Origin: Desulfonatronovibrio hydrogenovorans DSM 9292
GTDB taxonomy: Bacteria > Desulfobacterota > Desulfovibrionia > Desulfovibrionales > Desulfonatronovibrionaceae
DNA: 64,000 nucleotides
Assembly (NCBI RefSeq): GCF_000686525.1
Contig: NZ_JMKT01000011.1
Location: 1 to 64,000, forward strand
Direction of reading: 5' to 3'
Part shown: positions 21,885 through 32,105 of the stretch, piece by piece
How the letters are laid out: each line of letters opens with the position of its first letter
Position numbering within the stretch: the first letter of the stretch is position 1
Position numbers and translations under genes: made by a program
The notes under the pieces: model-generated
Seen by the model: only the letters and a program-made list of their open reading frames with translations
The model's database searches: none
What the model was told of the DNA's origin: nothing

Positions 21885-24569
21885 TCAGTCCTGGTCATTG
21901 ATCCTGCACAGGGGCATAAGATGGCAATACCTGCAGGTTTTATCCCCTGGACGGGGCAGCGGGTCAACCAAAGCCAGCCCGTCCTTTAATTCACCGGCTA
22001 TGAGCCCGAGTCTTTCTTGCCAGGTGGCCAGGGCCTGTTCCAGGTCTGCCTGGTCCAGTCGGTGTTTTCTGGCCTGGGAATCGTTTTCAAGGATGGGACT
22101 GGCATTGTCAACAAGTCCGTGCAGCTTCATTGCTCCGGCATTGATCTGGGCCAGGACTACAGCTGCAGGAGTGGTTTGAGCGGCCTGGGCATAAATGGGC
22201 AGCTGGGGTTCAATGATCCGCTCCTGCATCCACATGGCCTCGATCTTTTCCATGGCTGCCCCGGTCTTATAGTCGATGATCACCGGGCGGCCGTTATCCA
22301 GTTTGTCCATCCGGTCCAGCCTGGTTTTGATCCGGATCCCGTTTATAACTGCTTCTTCGTTTTTCTCCAGAGCCAGGATTTGAAAGTCTTTCCGTTCCAG
22401 CTCAAGATCAAGCCAGTTCTTCAAGTGTGTTTTCAGTCTGAGGACTTCGATATCCATGAATTCAGCTGTAAACAGGACATGTCCATTTCGGGCGAATTCA
22501 TGCACAGCAATCTCAGCCACCCTGTCCAGGAGGGGCTCAAGGGTGTTCAGCTCTTTTAGTTCCCTGAGTTCCTCCAGAGAATATATCTCCTGCCAGGTGA
22601 GCATCAGAGCCCGGTGGATCAGGTTTCCCCGGTCAACCGGTCCCAGGGCGAACAATGGTTCTTCAACAGGCAGGGCACCCAGCCGGTGTATTGCGTATCC
22701 TTTAAACGGACACAGGGCCTGGTCCTGAAAGGCCCTGGTCCCTCCGGTCAGCTGGTGGCCCCTGAGGGTCAGTCCGTGGTCGTCAATTATCTCTTCAAGC
22801 CGGGAATGCTGCCGGAATAGCCCGGAAACATCCAGGGCCGGCCGGATATCCACTTTTTCCGGCTCAATCAATATGAATTTCTTGATAAAAGGACTTTCCA
22901 GAAGGTCCTGGTCATCCTTTTTTACCGAATAGCTGAAGGTTATGTTTGGACATGACTGAAGGATGGAATCCATCAGTTTTTGGGCCAGCTCCAGTTCCCG
23001 GGCCGGAGAAGAACCAGGAGTGAAGTTTTTCCGCTGGAGGTCCACCGGCAGAAACGGGTTGGGTTTGCTTGGAGCAGGCAGGACATCTGCGTTCATATTC
23101 ATGACCCACAGATGGTCAAATTCCAGGCCGGGAATTTCCAGCAGCCCCAGGATCTGGACTGGAACCTGGCCTGATTCGGGCTGAAATATTTCAGTATGGG
23201 CCAGGCTGGTCAGCTTGGACAGTGCTTTTGAATAACTGATTTTTTGCAGCACCTTTTCCAGGCCGGACAGTTTGGTGAGCTGGCTGTTAAAGGCTTGAAC
23301 GGTCTGGAATTCCGGGCTGTTTAAAGCTCTGGCATCAGGCCAGCCAGCCAGTTTCAGGAGCCGGGAAAAGACAGCTGCCCATCTGGCCGGACTTTGAAAG
23401 GGGTCCTGGTCCTGAACAAGCTCTTGGGCCTGATGAAATATCCGGACAAGTTCTGGGCAGTGCCACGGTCCAGACTGGTCCGAGGCCAGCTCCAGGACCA
23501 GGTCCGGGGTCCTCCAGGGCTGGCCCCCCTGGCGGATCTTTGTATCCAGGGCCGATCTGGCTGGAAATTCATCAGAACCCCCGAAGATAAAGGGAGAATT
23601 CAAAAGGACACTCAGTTCCTGAATATCCCACTGGTCACGGACTAAGAAGTCCAGGAACAGAAGTCCGCAGCGGACCAGGGGCCGGGTGGACAGGGGTTCA
23701 CCCAGGGACAGGTTGAATACCCTGTTTTCCGGTTCAGTCGGAACAGTAAGCTGATCCGGATGAAAAATCCGGTCAAAGGTCCGGACCAGCCGGTTTCGAT
23801 AATTCTCAAGACCCGGGACCAGGATCCCGATGCTGATTCCGGGATCATTCAGGATCAGGTTCAAGGCCCAGCAGGCGGCAGTTTCTGCTTCCTGGCTGAA
23901 TTCATTAAAAGCGACCTTATCAATATTCGGAGCAGCAGATTTTTTTTTCAGGACAAACAGGCTGGTCCCCTGCCGGCTGAGGACCCGGAGAAGATCGTTC
24001 AGAGCCGGGTCAAATTCATAAAATCCGGCCAGGACCAGTTGTTTGGGGATTTCCAGCCGGTTTTTCTCCCACAGCCGGCTGATAAAATCAGACAGCCCTG
24101 CCCGGTACAGAAATTTTTCCTGGGAGCAGACATTCATGAAAGCCCTGGCCCACCCTGCAAAAACTCTGACCTCGCTTTCCAGACAGGTTTCAAGTTCTTC
24201 AAGGGAAAACCTGTAGCGGATCATGGTGTCAAAGGCCCTGCCTGCGGCGGCAGCCATTTCTGAATAGCCTGAAAGAGCCAGGTCATGACCGGATTCGGCA
24301 ATTATTTCCTGCCAGATGGTCTTTTCCTGTTCCGGGGTGAGCAGGCTGGGGTAAGACCGGTCCTTTTGAGCTGAAAAAAAGGCTTTTTCCTGCCAGGAAC
24401 TCAATGGAAGCAGGGTGGGAGTTTCCCAGACCAGCTGGTTTTTCTGCTGCTGGTACCGGGCAAAGGCCATGTTCAGATGCCTGGAAAGACGCCTGGTGGA
24501 AGTGACCAGCTCGCCTTGGGCTTCAAGAATTTTAAATACTTCGCTTTTTTCAGCAGGCTGAAAGTTCAT
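21885..24569 (-). CDS. AddB-like PD-(D/E)XK nuclease (putative DNA repair protein)
   Basis: 894 residues with overall AddB/RecB layout and the TIGR03623 style (TSTRRLSRHL start). No Walker A motif is visible, so the helicase part seems inactive. The C-terminal RecB-type nuclease has Asp and Lys in PVIIDYKTGA. Four cysteines suited to an AddB/Cas4-type iron-sulfur cluster are seen: one in LCPFKGYAIHRLG and three in CRYCHLMPLC. It overlaps the upstream SbcC-like gene by 20 bp. Likely acts on double-strand break ends together with the SbcCD-like pair. Confidence 0.85.
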   Translation of the reverse strand: MNFQPAEKSEVFKILEAQGELVTSTRRLSRHLNMAFARYQQQKNQLVWETPTLLPLSSWQEKAFFSAQKDRSYPSLLTPEQEKTIWQEIIAESGHDLALSGYSEMAAAAGRAFDTMIRYRFSLEELETCLESEVRVFAGWARAFMNVCSQEKFLYRAGLSDFISRLWEKNRLEIPKQLVLAGFYEFDPALNDLLRVLSRQGTSLFVLKKKSAAPNIDKVAFNEFSQEAETAACWALNLILNDPGISIGILVPGLENYRNRLVRTFDRIFHPDQLTVPTEPENRVFNLSLGEPLSTRPLVRCGLLFLDFLVRDQWDIQELSVLLNSPFIFGGSDEFPARSALDTKIRQGGQPWRTPDLVLELASDQSGPWHCPELVRIFHQAQELVQDQDPFQSPARWAAVFSRLLKLAGWPDARALNSPEFQTVQAFNSQLTKLSGLEKVLQKISYSKALSKLTSLAHTEIFQPESGQVPVQILGLLEIPGLEFDHLWVMNMNADVLPAPSKPNPFLPVDLQRKNFTPGSSPARELELAQKLMDSILQSCPNITFSYSVKKDDQDLLESPFIKKFILIEPEKVDIRPALDVSGLFRQHSRLEEIIDDHGLTLRGHQLTGGTRAFQDQALCPFKGYAIHRLGALPVEEPLFALGPVDRGNLIHRALMLTWQEIYSLEELRELKELNTLEPLLDRVAEIAVHEFARNGHVLFTAEFMDIEVLRLKTHLKNWLDLELERKDFQILALEKNEEAVINGIRIKTRLDRMDKLDNGRPVIIDYKTGAAMEKIEAMWMQERIIEPQLPIYAQAAQTTPAAVVLAQINAGAMKLHGLVDNASPILENDSQARKHRLDQADLEQALATWQERLGLIAGELKDGLALVDPLPRPGDKTCRYCHLMPLCRINDQD

Positions 24570-27500
24570 GAATAATCACCGCGTCTTTTTCCGGGATCTG
24601 CAGGGCAAGGTCCACCAGGTGCCGGTGGTGGGTGAAAAAAAGGACCTGTGTTTTCCGGGACAGTTCAGCCAGCACGGCCAGGGTGTTCAGGGATCGCTGG
24701 TCATCAAAGTGGACCAGGATGTCGTCCACCATAAAGGGAAAGGGAGGATTGTTTTCAAGGTATCTGTATATTCCTCCCAGTCTGAGGGCCAGAAAGAGCT
24801 GGTCCCTTGACCCGTCGCTCAAGTCATTCACTCCCAGCTTTTCTCCCTGGACCCTGGCAGCCATGATGACCGGCTCACCTTTTTCATTGAAATCGGTAAT
24901 GATGGTCTTAAAAGCCCCTGAAGTGATGGTCTGGAAGATATCCCCGGCTGTTCTGAGGACCGGCCCCTGGTTGGCTGATCTGTACCTTTCCACTTCTGCA
25001 GCCAGGATGTCAGCGGCCAGACGGAACCGGATGTACTGCTGGACGTTTTCTTCAAGGGAGGCTTTCTGATCCTGGATGGCCTGCTCCACTTCCAGGGCCC
25101 TGGAAGTGCCGTCCATATGTTTCAGTTTGAGCTGGAATTCACGCTTTTCTTCAATAATGGCGTCCCGTTCAGTGTTCAGCTCCAGCTTCTGGTTCTTAAG
25201 GCTGGAGATTTCTGCCTGGAGCTGGTCCGGATCTGATTGACCTGCCGTGGCCACGAACTGATCCAGGTTCTCTCCAGCAGCAATGCTCTGCAGCTTATCC
25301 TGGAGGTGTTCGAATTTTGTCTGGAGCTGGTTTTTTCTTCTGAACTGCTCAATGATATCCGGCAGGAGATCCGGCTCTGCAGCATCTGCTTCCCTGCACA
25401 GGTAAGCCAGATCCTTTTCAAGGATTTCAAGTTCGGTTCTGTTTAAATCGATCTTTTCCCTGGTCTCAACAAGGCGCTGCTCAATGCGGTCCTTTTGGTC
25501 GGCCTTTTTCTGTTCATCCCTGAGGCGGGCATGGAGTCTGGCAATAATGTCCTCGGGCCGGTCCTGTCCGGTCCGGGTATAATCAAGGCTGGACATAAGA
25601 TTGATCACCTGGCTTGTGAATTCCCGGCATTTCTTTTCCAAGCTGTTCTTCTGGCCAGCCAGCTTTTCTGCCTGAGCCCGGCTTGAAAGGATATCCTTGA
25701 TGATCCGGATTTCCTCCAGGGTATCTTCAGGCCTCTGCTCGGGGCTGAGGCCGGTTTCAGCCAGGGCCCTGGTCCATTCAGACTTTGTGCTCTGCAGATC
25801 CTGGTTCAGGTCGTTTATTTTCAGTTGGATTTTCTCCAGGACAGATGCGGTCTTTTCCTGCTCAAACTCTAAGCTGGTCCTGGCTTTCAAGAGTTCCGAA
25901 GCCTTGTTCAGGGCCTGATCAGTCAGGCTGGAAAGGGTGATCAGGTCTGCATCTCCGGGCAAGGAAAAGCCCTCCCGGGTCAGGATATCCCGGGCTGCAG
26001 CCTTTAACTGAGCTGTTTTTTTCCGGATCAGGTCAAGGTCCTGGCTTTCTTGGTCCAGGTTGTCTTCCAGCCGCCGGATTTCATTGACCTTGGCTGTCCA
26101 GGCCGACATCTCCCTTGGTGACAGGGGAGATGAATCCAGGCCCGGCCAGAGATGGGCCCACTTTTGGAGGATGGCTGTGTGCTGTCCGGTTCTGGACTCA
26201 AGCTCTGCTTCCAGTTCTTCTGTTTTGAGTTCAAGCCCGGCAATCTCCCTGACCAGTCCTGAACTGGCAGCCACCCTTTCAGCATTGGCCAGAAGGTCAT
26301 CTGCAGCTGCATCAACCTGAGACAAGCTCTTTTCAAAGCCAAGGGCAAGGCTGTCTGATGAAGTCTGAACCAGGAAGGTGCTAATCTGAGATTGATCCTC
26401 CTGGTGATCCAGCCAGGCGGTTTTGACCAGAGACCATCCGTGATCTCTCAGGGCCCTGGCCTTTATCAGGTCGTCCGGAGAAGGCAGGGACCGGTCCGGA
26501 TCAATCCCGTTGAGTTCCCTTTTCCTGGAAGAGATAAGGTTCTGCAGATCCTGGATCTCCTTTTGGATCAAATCAACTCCGTGCCGGGATTCCTGAATTT
26601 TCCGGTCAAAGAGGTCAATGGTTTCCTGCAGAGGCAAAACAAGGCTGGAAAGCTCTTTTCTGGAACCCTTCCACAGTCCCAGGGACTGGATCTGCTTGTT
26701 GATTTTTGAGGACAGTTCACTGACTTTTCCGGCTGCAGTGCTTTCCTGTTCCATGAGTTCAGGAGACTGGGCCAGCCTTCTTGATAAAATCTCCAGGTTT
26801 TTCCGGTCTGGAACCTTTTCAAATTTTGCCAGCCGGTCCTGGGTGGTTGTCAGGTCTTTTTGGGTTTCCCAGAGGTCCCTTTGGGCCTGGGTGATGCTGC
26901 TCTGCAATGAATTCAGTTCCCTGGCCAGGGATTCAAGTTTTCTGGTCTGCAGGGTATTCAGCTGGATCTGATCCAGATCCGCCGGGGTGAGGTGGCTGGG
27001 AAGCATTTCAGTCTTTTGTTTTATAGAGCCTTGAATCTCCCTGATATCCTGTTCCAGGGCCAGGATATTCTCCCTGGCCTGGGCAACAGCTGAAGCCTTC
27101 AAATGAAGCCGGTCGATTTCAGGGGCAAAATCCAGGGCCTTTCCAGAGACAGGGATATCTTTCAGTGCATGGACCAGCTTTGACTCCAGCTGGGACAAGC
27201 TGCTTAATTCAGACTTAAGGCGGTTTAAACCGGCCAGGATCTTTTCCCTTTTTTCTGGAAAGTCCGGACTCAGGACCGGTACCTGGCCCAGGGCCTTTAA
27301 CTGGGATTTGAGTTCCAGGTAGCCCGATATCAGGGGAATGGCCTGGTGAAACCTTGACTTGCGACTGATTTCAGATTCCAAGGATCTGATTTTTCCTTCG
27401 ATTTCATCCTTGTTCTGAACTGCCTTTTCCAGGCCCTGTCTGAGGGTTTTCCACTGTTCAGGCTTCAGGGCGATTTGCTGAAGCTCTCTGCCCAGCCGGG

Positions 27501-28068
27501 ATATTTCCTGGATATTCTGCCATACAGGCTTGGAATAAGCCCTGGGGGTGAATAATTCATCAGCTCCCTTTCTCAGGTCTTCCAGAGTCAGGCGCAAACT
27601 GGTTATTCCGGATGCTGCTGCAAACAGGGTTTCCCCCAGGTGGCCGCCGCCTTCCAGGATTTCCTTTGCACCAAGCCGAAGGCTCTGGTGTCCCAGGCTG
27701 AACATATTGGTATACATATCCCTGGTCAGGCCGGTCATGAGCCCATTGAGCACTGCCGGGTCAATTGCCTGCCCAGCCTGATTTACCAGGTCGTTTTTAG
27801 CCCGCTTGAACCTGGTCAGGTCCAGGGTCGGACCGGTCTCTGTCTCCAGTTCAGCACCTACAGCCAGGTCCTTGTAGCTGTGCAGGAAGGCATCAGGAGT
27901 GGTGTGCCCGAAACCGAAAAAAAACGAGTCCAGGGCCCGCATGGTGGTGCTCTTGCCGGCTTCGTTGGGCCCAAAGATGATCTGCAGTCCGGATTTGGGG
28001 CTGGAAAAGTCCAGTGTCTGGTCTGTGAAACAGCCAAAGGCCTTTAAATGAAGTTTTCTGATTTTCAT
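24550..28068 (-). CDS. SbcC/YhaN-like SMC-type ATPase
   Basis: 1172 residues. Walker A is FGPNEAGKST (32-41); more than 800 residues of coiled coil follow (leucine and glutamate heptads). The C-terminal signature LSDGSRDQLFLALRL and Walker B PFPFMVDDILVHFD complete the Rad50-like head. The AFGCF...FGFGHTTPDAFLHSYKDL pattern is that of the YhaN (AAA_27) group, not classical SbcC. A zinc-hook CxxC was not seen. Encoded 15 bp after the nuclease partner and overlapping the AddB-like gene. Expected role: ATP-driven bridging and processing of DNA ends. Confidence 0.9.
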   Translation of the reverse strand: MKIRKLHLKAFGCFTDQTLDFSSPKSGLQIIFGPNEAGKSTTMRALDSFFFGFGHTTPDAFLHSYKDLAVGAELETETGPTLDLTRFKRAKNDLVNQAGQAIDPAVLNGLMTGLTRDMYTNMFSLGHQSLRLGAKEILEGGGHLGETLFAAASGITSLRLTLEDLRKGADELFTPRAYSKPVWQNIQEISRLGRELQQIALKPEQWKTLRQGLEKAVQNKDEIEGKIRSLESEISRKSRFHQAIPLISGYLELKSQLKALGQVPVLSPDFPEKREKILAGLNRLKSELSSLSQLESKLVHALKDIPVSGKALDFAPEIDRLHLKASAVAQARENILALEQDIREIQGSIKQKTEMLPSHLTPADLDQIQLNTLQTRKLESLARELNSLQSSITQAQRDLWETQKDLTTTQDRLAKFEKVPDRKNLEILSRRLAQSPELMEQESTAAGKVSELSSKINKQIQSLGLWKGSRKELSSLVLPLQETIDLFDRKIQESRHGVDLIQKEIQDLQNLISSRKRELNGIDPDRSLPSPDDLIKARALRDHGWSLVKTAWLDHQEDQSQISTFLVQTSSDSLALGFEKSLSQVDAAADDLLANAERVAASSGLVREIAGLELKTEELEAELESRTGQHTAILQKWAHLWPGLDSSPLSPREMSAWTAKVNEIRRLEDNLDQESQDLDLIRKKTAQLKAAARDILTREGFSLPGDADLITLSSLTDQALNKASELLKARTSLEFEQEKTASVLEKIQLKINDLNQDLQSTKSEWTRALAETGLSPEQRPEDTLEEIRIIKDILSSRAQAEKLAGQKNSLEKKCREFTSQVINLMSSLDYTRTGQDRPEDIIARLHARLRDEQKKADQKDRIEQRLVETREKIDLNRTELEILEKDLAYLCREADAAEPDLLPDIIEQFRRKNQLQTKFEHLQDKLQSIAAGENLDQFVATAGQSDPDQLQAEISSLKNQKLELNTERDAIIEEKREFQLKLKHMDGTSRALEVEQAIQDQKASLEENVQQYIRFRLAADILAAEVERYRSANQGPVLRTAGDIFQTITSGAFKTIITDFNEKGEPVIMAARVQGEKLGVNDLSDGSRDQLFLALRLGGIYRYLENNPPFPFMVDDILVHFDDQRSLNTLAVLAELSRKTQVLFFTHHRHLVDLALQIPEKDAVIIHELSAC

Positions 28069-28083
28069 GGCACGGGTCCTGGG

Positions 28084-29343
28084 TCACCCTGAGTTGATTG
28101 TCTTGGACAGGGCAGGGATGATGATTCGGCGTGCTTCTTGAATAAGCTCTCTGCGGACCCGGGCATTGTTCAGATCCGGCAGTTTAAAGCCGGTCCCGGA
28201 CAGCTTTCCAGCCAGATCATCCAGATTGAAGCCGATTTGTTCAAGGTTCTCAGGGCATTTTTCCAGTTCGTCCAGAAATCTGGCCAGGTCTCCCTGGGGA
28301 GACGGGCTTTTTTTGAGTTCTTCGAAATCAATGGCCGGGAAGGTGTTGAGGATTATTTTTTCCACCCAGATCTGCTGTCTTGAAACATCTGTGGCAATCC
28401 TGCGGATGGAGGCCTTGAGAAGTTCCCGGTCCTTTTGCAGCTGATCATGGACCGGCCCTGTTCCGGTGAGGACTATTCTGAAGGCCATGGGCCTGCCCTG
28501 GGATTCACTGGAAAAGCTCTGCTCGATTTTTATTGCAGCAAGATCCAGGACCCTGGAAAGGGTATCTGACTGAGAGATGTCTATTTCCAGGGTCTTCCAG
28601 CGGAATACATCCAGGGCAATGGATTCAGTCCGGACTGAACCGGAATTGTCCACATCCACCCGGACGCAGCCCTTGGGTCCGGGCTCTCTGATGTGCCGGC
28701 CCTGAATGCATCCGGAAAAGATCACCGGCGGGTGGCTGTGAACTGTTTCAGGGCGATGGATATGACCCAGGGCCCAGTAATCATAGTTTTTGGCCAGGAG
28801 ATGGTCCAGGTCGCATGGCGCGTAACCGCTGTGGCCGGGACGGCCGGACAGGGAGGTGTGCAGCAGCCCTATGTTGAAAAGGCCGGGCACAGGTCCGGGA
28901 AAGTCAGGCACAAGGTTGTCCAGGACCTCCTGGGATCTGAAGCTCTGCCCATGGACTGCAGTTCCCAGGTCCTTGATGATCCAGGTCTCGGCCCGGGACC
29001 AGGAGAAAGTCCTGACGTTGTCCGGCAGCCTCAGGGATCTGGTCATGGAATTGCCTGCGTCGTGGTTGCCGTGGATAAGGGCGACCCTGGTTCCGGCATG
29101 CTTGAGTCTGTCCATCTGCATGGAAAAGTGGAGAAGGGTCTGGAAATCAGGACAGTCAGCATCATAAAGATCACCGGCAATGAGCAGCAGGGGAATCTGG
29201 TTGTCCAGAATGTACTCAACAAGATTGGCCAGAGCCCGTCGGCCGGCCTGCCTGATTTCCCGGGCCGGGGCTCCTTCGTAACGGTCCAGACCGCGCAGCG
29301 GGCTGTCCAGGTGAAAGTCAGCAGCATGAATAAAGGTCAGCAT
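28084..29343 (-). CDS. SbcD/YhaO-like metallophosphoesterase nuclease
   Basis: 419 residues. The Mre11-type calcineurin fold has all metal motifs: AADFHLDSPLRGL, AGDLYDAD, HGNHDAG and ALGHIHRPE. The DSPLRGL form is typical of YhaO. The C-terminal 150 residues are the capping and ATPase-binding region. First gene of a three-gene operon with the SMC-type ATPase and the AddB-like nuclease; it should form the Mn-dependent nuclease of an Mre11/Rad50-like complex. ATG at 29343. Confidence 0.9.
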   Translation of the reverse strand: MLTFIHAADFHLDSPLRGLDRYEGAPAREIRQAGRRALANLVEYILDNQIPLLLIAGDLYDADCPDFQTLLHFSMQMDRLKHAGTRVALIHGNHDAGNSMTRSLRLPDNVRTFSWSRAETWIIKDLGTAVHGQSFRSQEVLDNLVPDFPGPVPGLFNIGLLHTSLSGRPGHSGYAPCDLDHLLAKNYDYWALGHIHRPETVHSHPPVIFSGCIQGRHIREPGPKGCVRVDVDNSGSVRTESIALDVFRWKTLEIDISQSDTLSRVLDLAAIKIEQSFSSESQGRPMAFRIVLTGTGPVHDQLQKDRELLKASIRRIATDVSRQQIWVEKIILNTFPAIDFEELKKSPSPQGDLARFLDELEKCPENLEQIGFNLDDLAGKLSGTGFKLPDLNNARVRRELIQEARRIIIPALSKTINSG

Positions 29344-29553
29344 TTATAAAGAATACCAGCTTTAGTCTCAGGCCTCAATAAAGATTTATGCAGACAGTTA
29401 ATTGAAGATGGATCATTACCAAACCGGCAGTTTAGGTCCAGAGGGACTTGTCAGCGGGTTGTTCTTGATTTTCCCTGGAAAGAAAATTAGGGTTTATTTC
29501 TAATCAACAATTCTTGTGTCTCCAGTTATGATGCTGGTTTCAGGATATCAAAG

Positions 29554-32097
29554 ATGACTTCTTCCAAGCCGCTCAGTCCAGGAGAAATGGACACCCTCCT
29601 TAAAAGAGCCCCGGTGGGGATTTTCCAGAGCACTCCTGATGGTCGCTACCTCTGGATGAATCAGACTACAGCCAGGATTCACGGCTATGAATCCCCCCAG
29701 GAGATGATGGATTCGGTTACGGACATAGCCCGGCAGATATTTGCTGATCCCGGGACCAGGGACCGGCTTCTGGATCTTTTGGAGAAACACGGGGAAGTTC
29801 TTGACTTTGAAAGCCGTCAACTCAAGAAGGACGGGACAGTGATCTGGATTTCGGAAAATATCCGGGCTGTCCGGGATGATGAAGGTAGAATCCTGCACTA
29901 TGAAGGATTTATTACGGATACAACTGAAAAGAAAAACATCCAGTGTTTTCTGCAGGAGAGCGAGTCCAAGGTTCGGAAAAAGCTGAAGACCATTCTTGAA
30001 CCTGAGGGCGATATTTCGGGTCTGGAACTGACCGACATAATCGACCATCAGGATCTCCAGGCCCTGGTGGACAATCTGTATGGACTGGTCCGGATCGGGA
30101 TGGCCATTCTGGACTTGAAGGGCAATGTTCTGGTTTCCACCGGCTGGCAGGACATCTGTTCCAAGTTTCACCGAGTGCATCCTGAAACCCTGAATAATTG
30201 CAAGGAAAGCGATTTATGCCAGAAAGAAAACCCGGCTCCCGGCCAGTTCAGGCTATACAGGTGCGGCAATGGATTATGGGACATGTCCACCCCCATAATT
30301 GTCGGAGGGAAGCATTTGGGGACCCTTTATTCAGGCCAGTGTTTTTTTGAAGATGAAAAGGTTGACCGGGAGTGGTTCAGAGCCAGGGCCCACCGGTTCG
30401 GATTTGATGAGCAACAGTACCTGGCCGCCCTGGACAGGGTCCCCAGGCTGGACCGGAAGACGGTCAACACCATCATGTCCTTTTATGCCCGGCTGGGATT
30501 GATGATCGCCGAGCTGAGCGAAAGAAACATCAGGCTGTCCAGAATAATCATGGAACGGGACAGGCTGATTGAGTCCCTCAAGGAGAGTGAAGCCAGGTGG
30601 CATTTTGCTCTGGAGGGACCAGGAGACGGAGTGTGGGACTGGAATGTCCAGACAAACAGGATCTTTTATTCCCGTCAGTGGAAGACCACTCTGGGGTATA
30701 GGGATGATGAGGTCGGCGACACTTACCACGACTGGGAATCCCGGCTGCATCCTGATGATGTCCAGATGGCTGTGAATGAACTGAACAGGCACCTCAAGGG
30801 GGAAACCCCTGTGTATAAATGCGAATTCAGGCTGAGGTGCAGAGACGGGTCATACAAATGGATCCTGGACAGAGGAAAGGTTATGGAGCGTTCTCCTGAT
30901 GGAGAACCAGTGAGGGTCATCGGGACCCACACCGATATAAGTGATCGCAAAGATCTTGAAAACCAGCTGGTCCAGGCCCATAAGATGGAGGCAGTGGGAA
31001 CTCTGGCAGGGGGGATAGCTCATGATTTCAATAATATACTTCAGGCAATAGTGGGCTATTCCCAGCTTCTTATATCCAGAAAGAATGCCCAGGATCCTGA
31101 TTTTAATGCCCTGGAGCAGATCAACAGGTCAGGTGAACGGGCTGCCGGTCTGGTCAATCAACTTCTGGCCTTTAGCCGGAAAATGGAATCCCGGCATCAG
31201 CCTGTCAACCTGAACCAGGTTGTGCTTGAGTCGGAAAGGCTTCTCAGGAGTACCATCCCGAAAATGGTTTCCATGGAGCTTGATCTGGAAGAATTTCCCC
31301 GAACCATCAGTGCAGATCCGGTCCAGATTGAGCAGATCATTTTAAACCTGGTCAATAATTCCGTGGATGCCATGCCCAGAGGGGGGAAGGTTGAAGTCAG
31401 GACCCGGAATACAGTCCTGGACGAGGCCTTTTGCCGGGTCCACCCGGAAGTGACTCCAGGGGAATATGTTCTGCTGTTGGTTGCCGACTCAGGGTGCGGC
31501 ATGGACAGGGAGACACGGAATAAGGTTTTTGAACCTTTTTTCACCACCAAGGAAGTAGGCAAGGGAACCGGGCTGGGTCTGGCTTCAGTATACGGCATTG
31601 TCAAGAATCATGGTGGCAACATATTCTGTCGGAGCAGGCCTGGAAAAGGTACTGAATTCAAGATATTTCTTCCGGCCATTAATTCCTCCGGACCAGAAAC
31701 CGAGGCCAGTGTGGAGGAGCCGGCACCCTCTGGCGGAACCGAGCACATTCTGGTGGTGGATGACGAAGCTGAAATCAGAAAGCTGACCAGAGAGGTCCTG
31801 GAAGGCTCGGGGTACAGGATTACTTCGGCTGTGAATGGTGAACAGGCCCTGGAAGTCTTTCAGGGCCGGGGAAAAGATATTGACCTGGTGATTCTTGATC
31901 TGAACATGCCGGGCATGGGCGGGTATTCCTGCCTGCATGAACTGAAAAAGATTGATCCCGGGGTCAAGGTGATCATCTCCAGCGGCTACACCTACAGCCT
32001 TGATCAAAGCCTGGCCAACGGGGCAGCTGATTTTGTGGCCAAACCTTACCGGATCAGTGATTTTCTGGGCCGGGTCAGGGCTGTCCTGGACAAATAG
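29554..32097 (+). CDS. hybrid histidine kinase, PAS-PocR-PAS-HK-REC
   Basis: 847 residues, no TM segment. An N-terminal PAS spans about 15-130. A PocR sensory domain covers about 155-325, with the hallmark LDLKGNVLVSTGWQDICSKF, the Cys residues NNCKESDLC and the later Y-R-C. A second PAS spans about 345-465. The HisKA phospho-acceptor is H490 in GGIAHDFNN, HATPase has N in LNLVNNSVDA and the G boxes, and a C-terminal receiver has D782 in VILDLNMPGMGG. PocR domains bind small organic ligands (found in propanediol and methanogenesis regulators). No response-regulator gene is adjacent, so it signals to a remote partner. AGGA ribosome site. Confidence 0.93.
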   Translation: MTSSKPLSPGEMDTLLKRAPVGIFQSTPDGRYLWMNQTTARIHGYESPQEMMDSVTDIARQIFADPGTRDRLLDLLEKHGEVLDFESRQLKKDGTVIWISENIRAVRDDEGRILHYEGFITDTTEKKNIQCFLQESESKVRKKLKTILEPEGDISGLELTDIIDHQDLQALVDNLYGLVRIGMAILDLKGNVLVSTGWQDICSKFHRVHPETLNNCKESDLCQKENPAPGQFRLYRCGNGLWDMSTPIIVGGKHLGTLYSGQCFFEDEKVDREWFRARAHRFGFDEQQYLAALDRVPRLDRKTVNTIMSFYARLGLMIAELSERNIRLSRIIMERDRLIESLKESEARWHFALEGPGDGVWDWNVQTNRIFYSRQWKTTLGYRDDEVGDTYHDWESRLHPDDVQMAVNELNRHLKGETPVYKCEFRLRCRDGSYKWILDRGKVMERSPDGEPVRVIGTHTDISDRKDLENQLVQAHKMEAVGTLAGGIAHDFNNILQAIVGYSQLLISRKNAQDPDFNALEQINRSGERAAGLVNQLLAFSRKMESRHQPVNLNQVVLESERLLRSTIPKMVSMELDLEEFPRTISADPVQIEQIILNLVNNSVDAMPRGGKVEVRTRNTVLDEAFCRVHPEVTPGEYVLLLVADSGCGMDRETRNKVFEPFFTTKEVGKGTGLGLASVYGIVKNHGGNIFCRSRPGKGTEFKIFLPAINSSGPETEASVEEPAPSGGTEHILVVDDEAEIRKLTREVLEGSGYRITSAVNGEQALEVFQGRGKDIDLVILDLNMPGMGGYSCLHELKKIDPGVKVIISSGYTYSLDQSLANGAADFVAKPYRISDFLGRVRAVLDK

Positions 32098-32105
32098 GAT
32101 GTTTT

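Noticed and set aside
22017-22559. Plus-strand open frame inside the AddB-like gene
   Set aside because: Lies wholly within a minus-strand gene whose protein shows clear nuclease motifs.
29548-30180. Open frame antisense to the hybrid kinase start
   Set aside because: Shadow of the PAS/PocR coding region; no motif of its own.
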